A stretch of DNA of 64,000 nt from an uncultured bacterium (GTDB taxonomy: Bacteria; Bacillota; Clostridia; Oscillospirales; Ruminococcaceae), in the NCBI GenBank assembly GCA_905214265.1, contig CAJMLQ010000001.1, forward strand, positions 1 through 64,000, given 5' to 3'. Under the pieces are notes generated by a model. It made no database searches. It was not told where the DNA came from and saw nothing but the letters and a program-made list of their open reading frames with translations. Within the stretch, counting starts at the first letter, position 1. Each line of letters opens with the position of its first letter. The translations under genes and the position numbers were made by a program. Below, one piece after another: positions 1 through 8,392 of this stretch.

Positions 1-1
1 T

Positions 2-1036
2 ACGTATTTTGCCGGCTGCATGGCTCGCATCGCGGAGAAGGGCGCGGCAATTCTGGGGGGCTGCTGCGGCACGACTCCCGCTTATATTGCGGAAACGGCC
101 AAGGTCTTACCGCATGCAGGCGCGGCCGTTCTGCCCCGGATCGAGACCGTAGCTGCAGCCCCCGGTCCGGCGGAGAATCGGGGCATGCTGGAACAGAAGC
201 TCCTGGATGGAAAACGGGTTGTGGCCGTTGAATTGGACCCGCCTGTAGACGCGGACGGCAGCTTCTTCCTGGAGAGCGCGGCGCGGCTCAAAATGCTGGG
301 CGTGGATGCCATCACCATTGCCGACTGCCCGGTGGCCAGAGTGCGGGCCGACAGTTCCATGTTGGCCGCCAAGCTCAAGCGGGAGCTGGATATCGAGCCG
401 ATCCCCCACATGACCTGCCGCGACCGGAATCTCAACGCCTCCAAAGCCCTGCTGCTGGGCCTGTGTATGGAAGGAGTCCGGAATCTGCTGGTGGTGACCG
501 GCGACCCGGTGCCCAACGCCAGCCGGGATGAGGTAAAGGCGGTTTTCAATTTCAACTCTGCCATGCTGGCCGGGTACGCCAGGACCCTGGGGGAGGAATT
601 GGGTAGTCCATTTCTCATTGCCGGGGCGCTGAACGTCAATGCCGCCAATTTTGACGCAGAACTGGAAAAAGCCCTCCGCAAAAAGGAAAACGGCGTCCGG
701 CTGCTGCTCACCCAGCCGGTTTTCACGGAGGAAGCCGTGGAAAATCTTCGCCGGGCCAGGGAGGAAACCGGGCTTTGGATCCTCGGCGGCATCCTTCCGG
801 CGGTGAGCTACCGAAACGCCTGCTACATGCACAATGAGATTTCTGGGATCCGCCTCAACGAAGAGATATTGGAACAGTACCGCCTCGCACCGGACAAGGA
901 GGCCGCTGCCCGGCTGGGTGTGGAGCTGTCCCTCCGCATCGCAGAGCAGATCGCACCTTATGTGAACGGCTATTATCTCATGACGCCCTTTAAGCGAATC
1001 GATTTGATCGAAGAAATTGTTCGGGGGATTTCGTGA
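2..1036 (+). CDS. Methylenetetrahydrofolate reductase, C-terminal part of a homocysteine methyltransferase-MetF fusion (5' end outside window)
   Basis: The frame is already open at the window edge, so this is the 3' part of a longer gene. The first visible residues hold GGCCGTTP, the zinc-binding Cys-Cys end of a homocysteine S-methyltransferase domain. After a linker of about 40 residues comes a complete MetF-like TIM barrel, with a VVTGDP motif near residue 159 and an LLTQPVF motif near residue 227 counted from the first internal Met. This arrangement matches the YitJ-type bifunctional protein of Firmicutes, which reduces 5,10-methylene-THF to 5-methyl-THF and transfers the methyl group to homocysteine. 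The domain order is visible; the full N-terminal domain lies outside the window. A hairpin follows the stop codon. Confidence 0.9.
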   Translation, partial: TYFAGCMARIAEKGAAILGGCCGTTPAYIAETAKVLPHAGAAVLPRIETVAAAPGPAENRGMLEQKLLDGKRVVAVELDPPVDADGSFFLESAARLKMLGVDAITIADCPVARVRADSSMLAAKLKRELDIEPIPHMTCRDRNLNASKALLLGLCMEGVRNLLVVTGDPVPNASRDEVKAVFNFNSAMLAGYARTLGEELGSPFLIAGALNVNAANFDAELEKALRKKENGVRLLLTQPVFTEEAVENLRRAREETGLWILGGILPAVSYRNACYMHNEISGIRLNEEILEQYRLAPDKEAAARLGVELSLRIAEQIAPYVNGYYLMTPFKRIDLIEEIVRGIS

Positions 1037-1190
1037 TGCGCGCCGCTCTGGAATATAACGAAAAAGGGGCCCTAGCTTGGAGCGCTCCGGCCGCTTGTTT
1101 TCGTCGGTCCGGTTTACGCAAGCAGACTGCCTCGCGTTATGGATGAATACATCAGCAAAGTCACTTTCTTCCACCTTCTTTTTCAAACCA

Positions 1191-1234
1191 AAAGCCGCCC
1201 GGACTCCGTTTATATGGGGTTGGGCGGCTCTTTT
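1191..1234. terminator. Bidirectional terminator between metF-like and uroD-like genes
   Basis: Inverted repeat AGCCGCCC (1193-1200) / GGGCGGCT (1222-1229) with a 21-base loop, followed by TTTT on the plus strand and preceded by AAA on the same strand. It sits between two convergent genes and could serve both. The rest of 1037-1190 shows no supported gene. Confidence 0.65.
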
Positions 1235-1240
1235 CTGCTT

Positions 1241-2482
1241 TTACCAGTTCTGGACAGTTTCCATGGCAATTTCTGCCCAGCGGGTTAGGCGTGTGGGTTC
1301 AAACTGGACGGTGGAAATGTCCTTGAGGATGAACTCCACCGGAACGCTGTTTTCTTTGGCACAGCGGCAGGTAAATTCCAAATCCTCCCGGATGGCGTCT
1401 TCATCCATCTGGCCTGCGGCCAGGAAAGCCGGGGTGGGCTTGTTGGAGAGAATTAGGCCGGGACCAAGCTTTTCCGCAAAAGCCTTGCGGTTGCTCCAGG
1501 GGCTGCAGGAGACCTTTCGGACGTTGGGAATCTTCCGAACCAGGTCCAGCTTGTTGTCCAACCGGTCACAGCAGCCGTAGTAGATCCGGTCGAACTCCCG
1601 GGCCATTTCGGTGATATAAGGCAGTTCAAATTCCTCAAAGGCGGCGGGGGAGACGGAAGTCAGCACCTGGGCCAGGCCAAAAGCCCAGGAATTCTGGGAA
1701 ATGCTTCCTTTTCCGGTCCCAAAATCCGGGAGTTGTTCATCATTATAGGTGTAAGAGCAGTGGCAGGTCTTGGCAATGTCGTCCACGACCCGCAGGGCGC
1801 TGGCCTGCCGGATGCCGGCCAGCGTGGCGTCGGTGATGCGCCGCATGGCCGCGTGAAGGAATTCTGGGCGGTCCACGATGTCGTAAAACACCTGCTCGAC
1901 GCCCATGTATTCTGATAACTTATCCCATACGCCCACATGAAAGGTCATTCCGTGTCCGGCGATGACCGGTGCAATGCCCTGAAAGATCTCTTCGGCTTCT
2001 TCCAGATGAAGGCGGCTCTCCTTTGCGTCGTACTGAATCTCCAGGTCCTGAATTTTTTCCAGGTCTTCCATTTCCGCGAGAACGGTATTATAATGGCGGG
2101 CGGTGGCAGTCTCACCTACATGTTGTACCCGGCTGTCGCATTGGGCGGCAAGGCCGTAGCCATTGGTTCCCAGGGACAGGGGAATGGTCAGGAACGGCTC
2201 CAACACCATGTCCGCTGGAAAGTGTTGCCATTGATAGAGAGTGCGCCGCAGTCCCTTCTCAAACTCCTGCCACCAGGGGTCGGAGACCTGGCAGGTCAAC
2301 TCACCGGTATCATTCAGTTCGTTCCAGGGCAATTGGTCGATGTTGACCATGGGCCGCGCCATTTCACAGCGGTTGAGGGCCTTCCAGAGGTCGCGTTTCT
2401 CCTTCTGCACCGGCAAAGAGGCGTATTCCATATATTCCGCGCCCAGGCGGCGCAGGATTTCCCGGTCTTGCGTTGTCAGCAT
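1241..2482 (-). CDS. Uroporphyrinogen decarboxylase-like (UroD/MtaA superfamily) protein
   Basis: A 413-residue protein of the uroporphyrinogen decarboxylase/methylcobamide methyltransferase superfamily. The C-terminal half shows the barrel pattern of this group (GCCDRLDNK, then a strand-loop ending LSNKPTPAFLA). I chose the start at 2482 because AGAAAGGAT lies 10 bases upstream; a longer frame to 2548 has no better site. It is long for true HemE (about 340-360 residues), and no haem-biosynthesis or corrinoid-protein gene lies beside it, so a role in haem synthesis is unlikely. Members of this divergent group are mostly uncharacterised and may act in methyl transfer or sugar-linked metabolism. 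It is transcribed away from an AraC-type regulator, a layout repeated at 61-63 kb. Confidence 0.75.
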   Translation of the reverse strand: MLTTQDREILRRLGAEYMEYASLPVQKEKRDLWKALNRCEMARPMVNIDQLPWNELNDTGELTCQVSDPWWQEFEKGLRRTLYQWQHFPADMVLEPFLTIPLSLGTNGYGLAAQCDSRVQHVGETATARHYNTVLAEMEDLEKIQDLEIQYDAKESRLHLEEAEEIFQGIAPVIAGHGMTFHVGVWDKLSEYMGVEQVFYDIVDRPEFLHAAMRRITDATLAGIRQASALRVVDDIAKTCHCSYTYNDEQLPDFGTGKGSISQNSWAFGLAQVLTSVSPAAFEEFELPYITEMAREFDRIYYGCCDRLDNKLDLVRKIPNVRKVSCSPWSNRKAFAEKLGPGLILSNKPTPAFLAAGQMDEDAIREDLEFTCRCAKENSVPVEFILKDISTVQFEPTRLTRWAEIAMETVQNW

Positions 2483-2564
2483 GTGTCCATCATCCTTTCT
2501 ATTTCCAGTATAATGACTTTTTTGCTTTCGACAACTGAAAAATCTCACCGAAACTACTGAATTC

Positions 2565-2593
2565 TTGACATTTTTTTGTTTTTATGATATTAC
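2565..2593 (+). promoter_or_regulatory. Sigma-A type promoter of the AraC-type gene
   Basis: TTGACA (2565-2570), 17-base spacer, TATTAC (2588-2593). The predicted transcript starts near 2600, directly before the GGGAGG ribosome site at 2601-2606. This rules out the upstream ATG at 2584 as a start and gives a very short leader. Confidence 0.65.
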
Positions 2594-2613
2594 TGTCTAA
2601 GGGAGGCGATGGA

Positions 2614-3347
2614 ATGCTGCTGACATATGGCGTGACCCGGGTGGTGCCTGATTGGCATGTAACGGAACCGGCGGCAGCCGGTTATTCCCGGATGTACTGG
2701 GTGCACTCCGGCACGGTCCGGTATCGGGACGGGGAGAGGACACTGCGCCTGCGGGAGGGAGCACTGTATCTGTTTCCCAGCACGGCGCCCTATGTCATGA
2801 CTCATGACCCGGCCAACCCGCTGGTCTGCCTGTTTCTCCATCTGAATTTTTTTCCGGGAACGGTTCCCCGGATGGCGGAGTTGGGAGTGGAGGAGGGCGG
2901 GTTTCTTCACCGCCAGCTCCAGGCCATGGAAATCTGTGCGGCACGCCAGGAGGATGATCTGGCCGTCGCAACTGCCGCAGTGCTGGAGGCCTGGTTTCGC
3001 CGGGAGGGGCTGGTCCGGGAGCCGGACCCGGCGCTGTCGGAGCTTTTGCTGTACATCGCCGCCAATCTGCGGCAGCCGCTGACGCTGGAGGGATTGAGCC
3101 GGGTGGCCGGGTACCACCCTCAGTATTTCGTGCGGTACTTCAAAAAACGGATGGGTGTGACGCCGTACCGGTACGTCCTGGACTGCCGCATGAAGGAGGC
3201 CCAGCGGCTGCTGCAGGAGGCTGCTCCGTAACGGAGGCGGCCGCCGGGGCCGGATACGCGGACCTAAAGACCTTTGAGCAGGCGTTTCGGAACCGGTTCG
3301 GCACTGCCCCGGGCCATTGGCGCAGCAGTTACCATCTACAGCCGTGA
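2614..3347 (+). pseudogene. AraC-family transcriptional regulator, frameshifted between its two HTH motifs
   Basis: The first frame (2614-3231) encodes a cupin-like sensing domain and the first half of an AraC DNA-binding domain (LTLEGLSRVAGYHPQYFVRY), then stops at TAA 3229-3231 after LLQEAAP. Read from 3228 in the -1 frame, the sequence continues without a break as VTEAAAGAGYADLKTFEQAF and on to a stop at 3345-3347. That is the expected second helix-turn-helix of the family, ending in an FGTAPGHWR-like C-terminus. A single-base deletion near 3222-3231 therefore splits an otherwise intact gene of about 244 codons. It could be a true pseudogene, a sequencing error or, less likely, programmed -1 frameshifting. 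Start chosen from GGGAGG at 2601. Divergent from the UroD-like gene. Confidence 0.85.
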
Positions 3348-3394
3348 AAATCAGGTGCCGCGCCGGAAAACTTCGGCGTGGCACCTGATTTTTT
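3347..3394. terminator. Bidirectional terminator
   Basis: AAAATCAGGTGCC... pairs with ...GGCACCTGATTTTTT around a short loop, A-rich on the left and T-rich on the right. It lies between the convergent AraC-type and amidohydrolase genes and can end both transcripts. Confidence 0.8.
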
Positions 3395-3399
3395 ATGGT

Positions 3400-4566
3400 T
3401 CAGCGGCAATAGACGATGGCACCGTTTATAAAGGTCGCCAAGGTGTGGAATCCCACATCGGTCAGCGGGTTTCCGCGGAAAATGGCGATGTCGGCGTCCT
3501 TGCCGGGTGCCAGGCTCCCGACCCGGTCTGCAATCCCTGCGATGCGGGCGGGATTGATGGTGATGGCTTTCCAGGCGTCCTCCTCGGTCAGGCCCTCCTT
3601 GACGGCCAGCCCGGCGCAGAGGGGCAGATACTGGAGGGGAATTACCGGCGCGTCGGTGATGATGGCGGTGAGCAGCCCGGCCTCCACCATTGCCTTGGGG
3701 GTGGCGAAGCTCTTGTGAGCCAACTCGATTTTGGTCTTGCTGCCAAAGGACGGCCCAATCAGCACCGGAACGCCCTCTCCTGCCAGCTCATCGGCGATCA
3801 GCGCGCCATCGGTGCAGTGGTCCAGGGTGATCTTGAGCCCGAACTCCCGTGCAATGCGCAGGGCGGTGAAAATATCGTCAGCCCGGTGAGCGTGAACCTT
3901 CAGGGGAATCTCGCCCCGCATCACCGGCCGCATGGACTCCAGCTGGAGGTCGAAGTCCGGACGCTTTTTGCCCTCTGGGTCCTTCTCATAGGCGGCCCAG
4001 TCCTCGTTGTAGAGCCGGGACTTAAAGAGCAGTCCCCGCAGCAGGGCAGCGGTGGCCATCCGGGTAGCGGGACTCTGCTTGGCGGAGCCGTAGACCCGCT
4101 TGGGATTCTCGCCAAAGGCCGCCTTCATGGCCACAGGAGACTTGACCAACATCTTGTCTACCCGTTTTCCGGCCAACTTGATAGCACAGAAGGTCCCGCC
4201 CACGACATTGGCGCTGCCCGGGCCGGTGACCGCGCAGGTGACACCGTTTTTCAGCGCTTCGCCGAATGCCTCATCCATGGGATTGATGGCGTCGACAGCT
4301 CGCATCTGCGGGGTCAGGGGGGTGGTGAATTCGTTGAAGTCATCACCCACCGCGCCGATGATCTCCTCATCCAAGCCAATATGGCAGTGTCCCTCTACAA
4401 AACCCGGCGCGACCAGACAGCCAGGGACGTCCAGGATCTCTGTGCCGGACGGGGCATCCACGCGTTCCCTTACGGCCAGGATTTTTCCGCCGTCCAGCAG
4501 GACCTGCCCATTTTCGATATCAGGTCCCTCCATTGTTTTCACCAATCCGCCGCGGATCAGCAGCAT
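3400..4566 (-). CDS. Metal-dependent amidohydrolase (imidazolonepropionase/dihydroorotase-like superfamily)
   Basis: A complete 388-residue amidohydrolase with the usual beta-sandwich flanks (GGLVKTMEG at the N-terminus, APGKDADIAIF near residue 360) around a TIM barrel. Metal-site motifs are visible: GHCHIG near residue 60, KVHAHRADD near 225, LDHCTDG near 246 and a late TDAPV near 305. The HxH, His, His and Asp pattern fits a mono- or dinuclear zinc hydrolase acting on cyclic amide, urea or imine bonds. The substrate cannot be told from sequence or neighbours. The start at 4566 has AAGGAGG upstream (TAAGGAGGAATTTGT then ATG). It has its own promoter about 180 bases upstream with a structured leader between. 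Confidence 0.85.
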   Translation of the reverse strand: MLLIRGGLVKTMEGPDIENGQVLLDGGKILAVRERVDAPSGTEILDVPGCLVAPGFVEGHCHIGLDEEIIGAVGDDFNEFTTPLTPQMRAVDAINPMDEAFGEALKNGVTCAVTGPGSANVVGGTFCAIKLAGKRVDKMLVKSPVAMKAAFGENPKRVYGSAKQSPATRMATAALLRGLLFKSRLYNEDWAAYEKDPEGKKRPDFDLQLESMRPVMRGEIPLKVHAHRADDIFTALRIAREFGLKITLDHCTDGALIADELAGEGVPVLIGPSFGSKTKIELAHKSFATPKAMVEAGLLTAIITDAPVIPLQYLPLCAGLAVKEGLTEEDAWKAITINPARIAGIADRVGSLAPGKDADIAIFRGNPLTDVGFHTLATFINGAIVYCR

Positions 4567-4746
4567 ACAAATTCCTCCTTATTGGGCTGGCCCCTTTTCT
4601 CACATTGCGCCAGTTTGCTTTGGGCTTATATTCTTTCTACATGGTATCCAGAACCGGGTCCGGTCAGGATGTCGTTTGCGGCACTTCTCGTATCCTTTGG
4701 ATACTACGGCACAATCAAGTGCCTACCAAAGCATCTTTACGCCCCT
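4567..4746 (-). other. Leader region of the amidohydrolase gene with short hairpins
   Basis: The predicted minus-strand leader of about 170 bases holds GGCAC/GTGCC and GTATCC-AAA-GGATAC hairpins close together, then an ATACCATGTAGAAAG stretch. I do not recognise a known riboswitch class. It is reported as an unexplained structured leader. Confidence 0.3.
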
Positions 4747-4775
4747 ATTATAAAATAGCGGGGGGCAAAAAGCAA
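4747..4775 (-). promoter_or_regulatory. Promoter of the amidohydrolase gene
   Basis: On the minus strand: TTGCTT (4770-4775), 17-base spacer, TATAAT (4747-4752). The -10 is a perfect consensus. Confidence 0.55.
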
Positions 4776-4914
4776 GCCTTCGCTGTTCTGCTTCGGACGA
4801 GATGAGAATTTATGATTCTGCAGGCAGATGCCTGGGAAGCTTTTTTTCATAATTCAAGCTATTTTTAAGAATTTTGTGGTATACTGGAAAAAACAGATAG
4901 CTGGGGGCGATTGC

Positions 4915-5595
4915 ATGAAAATTCTTTTAGTAGAAGACGAAAAAGACCTGAGTGATGCGATCTGTCAGATTCTCCGCTCCAGCCGGTATGAGGCAGTGCC
5001 CGCCTATGACGGCGAAACCGGCCTGGATGAGGCTCTCAGCGGTATCTACGACTTGCTGCTGCTCGACATCATGCTTCCGGTCCGGGATGGGATCTCCATC
5101 CTTCGGGAGTACCGGGCCGCCGGAGGGAGTGCGCCGGTGCTCCTGCTCACGGCCAAGGGAGAGGTTCAGGACAAGGTGCGGGGCCTGGACAGTGGGGCCG
5201 ACGACTATCTTTCCAAGCCCTTTGCCGCCGAGGAACTGCTGGCCCGGATCCGGGCTCTGTCCCGCCGGAAGGGAGAGTTTCTGCAGGATGACCGGCTCGC
5301 CTTCGGGGATCTTCAGCTGGACCTGTCTGCCTACGAGCTGCGGCGGGGCGGGAACCACGTCCGGCTTTCCAACAAGGAATTTGAGATCCTCCGGTACTTT
5401 TTCTTACACGAAGGCCAGGTTGTGCGCAAGGAGGACCTTCTGGTCAAGCTTTGGGGCTACGACAACCCTGCGGACAGCAACAATCTGGAGGTATATCTCT
5501 CCTTCCTGCGGAAAAAGCTGGGATTTCTGCACTCCGGAGTCCGGATCACCAGTGTGCGCGGCGTTGGGTACCGTCTGGAGGAGGAAAACACCTGA
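4915..5595 (+). CDS. OmpR-family response regulator
   Basis: A 226-residue two-component response regulator. The receiver domain starts KILLVEDEKDLSDAI with the acidic pair, a phospho-accepting Asp in LLLDIMLPVRDG near residue 52, a Thr in LLLTAKG and the Lys in LSKPFAAEELLARI near residue 102. The C-terminal winged helix (residues about 125-225) ends with VRGVGYRLEE, typical of OmpR/PhoB proteins. I chose the ATG at 4915 (GGGGGCG upstream), because a longer frame from 4828 adds residues foreign to the family. The gene lies 25 bases before its likely cognate histidine kinase. The signal is unknown. Confidence 0.93.
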   Translation: MKILLVEDEKDLSDAICQILRSSRYEAVPAYDGETGLDEALSGIYDLLLLDIMLPVRDGISILREYRAAGGSAPVLLLTAKGEVQDKVRGLDSGADDYLSKPFAAEELLARIRALSRRKGEFLQDDRLAFGDLQLDLSAYELRRGGNHVRLSNKEFEILRYFFLHEGQVVRKEDLLVKLWGYDNPADSNNLEVYLSFLRKKLGFLHSGVRITSVRGVGYRLEEENT

Positions 5596-5620
5596 CTTTG
5601 GGGTGCAAAGGATGGATTGC

Positions 5621-6907
5621 ATGTTTAAGAAAATGAAACGCCGGCTGGTTTTTTGGAATATGTTGCTCCTTGTTATCGTTTTCGCCGTGATCCTGCTGGC
5701 GATTGCGGTGATCACCACGGTGAGCAGCTACCGGGAAACTCGGGGAATGTTGAAGATCACCCTGGCGGCCTCTCAGTTCCCCGCCGGCGGTTTTCATGAG
5801 CCGCCGAAGAAGGAGGGGATGAGCGGCGGTATCCCCATGAGCGCCATCACCGTCTGGTGCGACGGCAGTGGGACGGTCCTCAGCATCAAGGCGCCGCCCC
5901 AGGCGGATGAGGGGTTAATTCGGAAGGCAGTGGATCTGGTTCTGGAGAAGGGCACGGATCTCGGTTATCTGGCCCTGAACCATGAGGTTTTTGCTTTTGC
6001 CCGGGGAAAATTTGGCGGGCAGCAGACCGTGGTGCTTCTGGACCAGCAGGCCCAGATGGCCTCCATCCGCAGCACCCTTTTGACGCTGCTGGCCATTGCA
6101 GGAGTAAGCCTTGTTCTGCTGTTCGGCGTCAGCGTCCTTTTTGCGGAACGGACGGTTCAGCCTATCCGCGCCGCCTACCAGAAGCAGGAGAATTTTGTGG
6201 CGGATGCTTCCCATGAGCTGAAAACGCCGCTGTCCATACTCGCCGCCAACCTGTCGGTGATCCGTTCCGCGGGGAACCAGCCGGTCTCCAGCCAGGAAAA
6301 ATGGCTGTACTCCAGCGAACAGCAGATCCGGAAGATGACCGGACTTATCAACGATATGCTCCTTCTTGCCTCCTTTCGGGATCAGGAGCGGAGGCTTGGG
6401 AAGCAGGAGCAGCAGGCCCTTCCGCTGACGGATTTCAGCGAGGTCGTGACGGGGGCGCTGCTCTCCTTTGAAGCGGTGACTTTTGAGCGGAACCTTCCCA
6501 TGGAGTCTCAAGTGGAAGAGAGAATCACGGTCCGAGGGGGCGAAGAGCAGCTGAACCGCCTGGTCACAGTCCTGCTGGACAACGCGATCAAATACGCCGG
6601 GGAAAACGGCGGGGTGGAGGTCCAACTTCGGCGGGAGCAAGGAAAGGCGTATTTCAGCGTTTGCAACCGGGGAACATTGATCGCACCGGAGCATCTGCCC
6701 CATCTGTTCGACCGGTTTTACCGTGTGGACAGCGCCCGAACCCAGCGCACTGGCGGCAGTGGGCTGGGGCTGTCTATCGCCCAGTCCATCGCCCATTCCC
6801 TGGGCGGGGAGATCCGGGTGGAGAGCAGCGCCGAAAAGGGAACCTGCTTTACCGTAACACTTCCATGTGCTGTGGCAAGGGGTGAAAATGTGAGCACTGT
6901 CAATTGA
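5621..6907 (+). CDS. Two-component sensor histidine kinase
   Basis: A 428-residue membrane kinase. The first transmembrane segment follows MFKKMKRRLVFW (residues about 11-35), then an extracytoplasmic part of about 110 residues, and a second segment near residues 150-170 ending FAERTVQPI. HisKA has the phospho-accepting His in ASHELKTPLS; HATPase_c has an N-box VLLDNAIKYA and G-box GSGLGLSIAQ. No clear HAMP domain is seen between the second segment and HisKA. The start at 5621 is preceded by AAAGGA; the frame is open far upstream through the regulator gene, but that part is an overlapping non-coding reading. Forms a pair with the regulator at 4915-5595. Confidence 0.93.
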   Translation: MFKKMKRRLVFWNMLLLVIVFAVILLAIAVITTVSSYRETRGMLKITLAASQFPAGGFHEPPKKEGMSGGIPMSAITVWCDGSGTVLSIKAPPQADEGLIRKAVDLVLEKGTDLGYLALNHEVFAFARGKFGGQQTVVLLDQQAQMASIRSTLLTLLAIAGVSLVLLFGVSVLFAERTVQPIRAAYQKQENFVADASHELKTPLSILAANLSVIRSAGNQPVSSQEKWLYSSEQQIRKMTGLINDMLLLASFRDQERRLGKQEQQALPLTDFSEVVTGALLSFEAVTFERNLPMESQVEERITVRGGEEQLNRLVTVLLDNAIKYAGENGGVEVQLRREQGKAYFSVCNRGTLIAPEHLPHLFDRFYRVDSARTQRTGGSGLGLSIAQSIAHSLGGEIRVESSAEKGTCFTVTLPCAVARGENVSTVN

Positions 6908-6923
6908 CAGTGCTCACATTTTT
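6885..6923. terminator. Perfect palindromic terminator overlapping the kinase stop codon
   Basis: AAAATGTGAGCACTGTCAAT and its exact complement meet at 6903/6904, ending in TTTTT. The histidine kinase stop codon (6905-6907) lies inside the palindrome. It can terminate the two-component operon and the opposing SpoIID-like gene. Confidence 0.85.
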
Positions 6924-7043
6924 CTGCTGATTCTATAGCCCGTACGGGTACTTCCCGTTCACGGAGCGGCGGGAGAATGCCTTACAGGTTCTTAGCTTGT
7001 TCCTGGGACAGATTTCCAATCTTTTCGTATTTTCTATGGCTTT

Positions 7044-8207
7044 TTAGACTGCGGGCAGTTGAACGGCGGTCAGCTGGGCCCCGCTGTAATAATGAAGAAG
7101 GATCTCGGAAAAGGTGCTGCCTTGGGCGGCCATGGCGTTGGCACCGTACTGGCTCAGACCCACGCCGTGGCCCTTTCCTCTCGTAGTGAAAAGAAAGGAA
7201 TCCCCAGAACAGGCTACGGAAAAGTTTGACGAGGGCAGGCCGAACCATTCCCGTATCTCTCCGCCGGTGACCTTTGCACCGGCAGTCTCCGTCTCGGTCA
7301 CGGCGCCGGACGGGGAGCGGGAAAGGACCGTGATCCACTGAGCGGGATCTTTGGCCAGAGCGGGCGATTCCAGATGGGCGCTGAGAATAGCGGAAACCTC
7401 CGGAAGGGTGAAGGCGGTTTCGGCGGTCAGGTCCGGGCTTTCCGCGTCCCAGGGGCTGGAAACGGAGAGCAGGCAGGCCTCCGCACGGCCCCAGACCGTT
7501 TCCGCAGCCTCGGTTTTCCCCGAGGACAGGGCGTGGAAGGCCGCTGCCACCGGTTCCCCGCCGCTGGTCAGAACCAGTCCGGCCACTGCGTCCACGGCGG
7601 CGCGGAGCTTCGTTTCATATTCATCGAAACGATCCCCCCAGAGGCCGCGGCGTTCCTCTTCGGAAAGATAGGCCTGAAAGTGGGCCGGGTCGGTGGAGAG
7701 GAAGGCCCCTTTCAGATCCGGATCCGGCGTCTGGAGCTGAAGCCCCATCTGCCACAGGGCATAGGAGTGGGCGGCAACAGCCTGGGCCTTCAGAGCCTCC
7801 GGCTCATAGGACGCCGGCATTTCCGCTGCAGTAACGCCGAGGAGATATTCCTTCGGAGTCAGCTGGAGGAGCTCTTCGGTTTTAGAGTCCAGGACAAGGT
7901 AATGGGACGGAAGGATCAGGGATGATTCCACAGGCTCCGGTATGTTGGAGGCATCGTCAGATACGGCAGAACCCGGCTGGGATTCTGGACCGGAGGAAAC
8001 GGCGGCTTCCGCAGGCACGGAGCTTTCCGTGTTCAAAAGGGCGGCAAGGCCGCTGCCGGAAGAGGAAAAGGAGATGGGGATGCCTGTCCCGGGTAAAAGC
8101 GAAAATGGAGCGGCGGGGGATAGGGAAGGCTTGGCCAGCAGGGGAAGGGCCGGGAGCAGGACAAGGCAGAGCAGGAATGCGGTGCAGCGGAGCAGGGTCT
8201 GTTTCAT
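7044..8207 (-). CDS. SpoIID/LytB domain protein, secreted
   Basis: A protein of about 387 residues with a signal peptide or anchor (KQTLLRCTAFLLCLVLLPAL), a Ser/Ala/Pro-rich linker, then a SpoIID domain. The domain shows LLGVTAAEMPASYEPEALKA followed by QAVAAHSYALW and ends GKGHGVGLSQYGANAMAAQG, which match the catalytic and glycan-binding parts of SpoIID lytic transglycosylase. In sporulating Firmicutes SpoIID degrades denuded glycan strands during engulfment; LytB-type relatives act elsewhere in the wall. I place the start at 8207 because the signal peptide begins there; an in-frame ATG at 8234 directly abuts AAGGAGG and cannot be excluded. Its minus-strand end shares the palindrome at 6885-6923. 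Confidence 0.88.
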   Translation of the reverse strand: MKQTLLRCTAFLLCLVLLPALPLLAKPSLSPAAPFSLLPGTGIPISFSSSGSGLAALLNTESSVPAEAAVSSGPESQPGSAVSDDASNIPEPVESSLILPSHYLVLDSKTEELLQLTPKEYLLGVTAAEMPASYEPEALKAQAVAAHSYALWQMGLQLQTPDPDLKGAFLSTDPAHFQAYLSEEERRGLWGDRFDEYETKLRAAVDAVAGLVLTSGGEPVAAAFHALSSGKTEAAETVWGRAEACLLSVSSPWDAESPDLTAETAFTLPEVSAILSAHLESPALAKDPAQWITVLSRSPSGAVTETETAGAKVTGGEIREWFGLPSSNFSVACSGDSFLFTTRGKGHGVGLSQYGANAMAAQGSTFSEILLHYYSGAQLTAVQLPAV

Positions 8208-8281
8208 GGCAGTTTTCGCCCCGGTAAAGGGCATCCTCCTTTTTCGGCAGTGGCTTTTTTTCGGGAAGGACCTGCGGACGC

Positions 8282-8310
8282 TTGACTTTGAACGCCCGGT
8301 GTTATACAAT
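8282..8310 (+). promoter_or_regulatory. Promoter of the citrate synthase gene
   Basis: TTGACT (8282-8287), 17-base spacer, TACAAT (8305-8310), about 80 bases before the citrate synthase start. Confidence 0.65.
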
Positions 8311-8392
8311 AAAACTACTTATATAAATCAAAAATGCGGGGGCTTCCGTGCGGAACAGGCTTGGAATTGTCCAGAAGAAAGGTGAAAATCCC

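Noticed and set aside
1241..2482. HemE, a haem biosynthesis enzyme
   Set aside because: Length and motifs are divergent, no other haem gene is near, and the AraC neighbour suggests a catabolic role.
4952..5620. A 220-codon upstream extension of the histidine kinase frame
   Set aside because: It runs out of frame through the response regulator and has a Ser/Arg/Pro-rich composition with no family match. A ribosome site precedes 5621.
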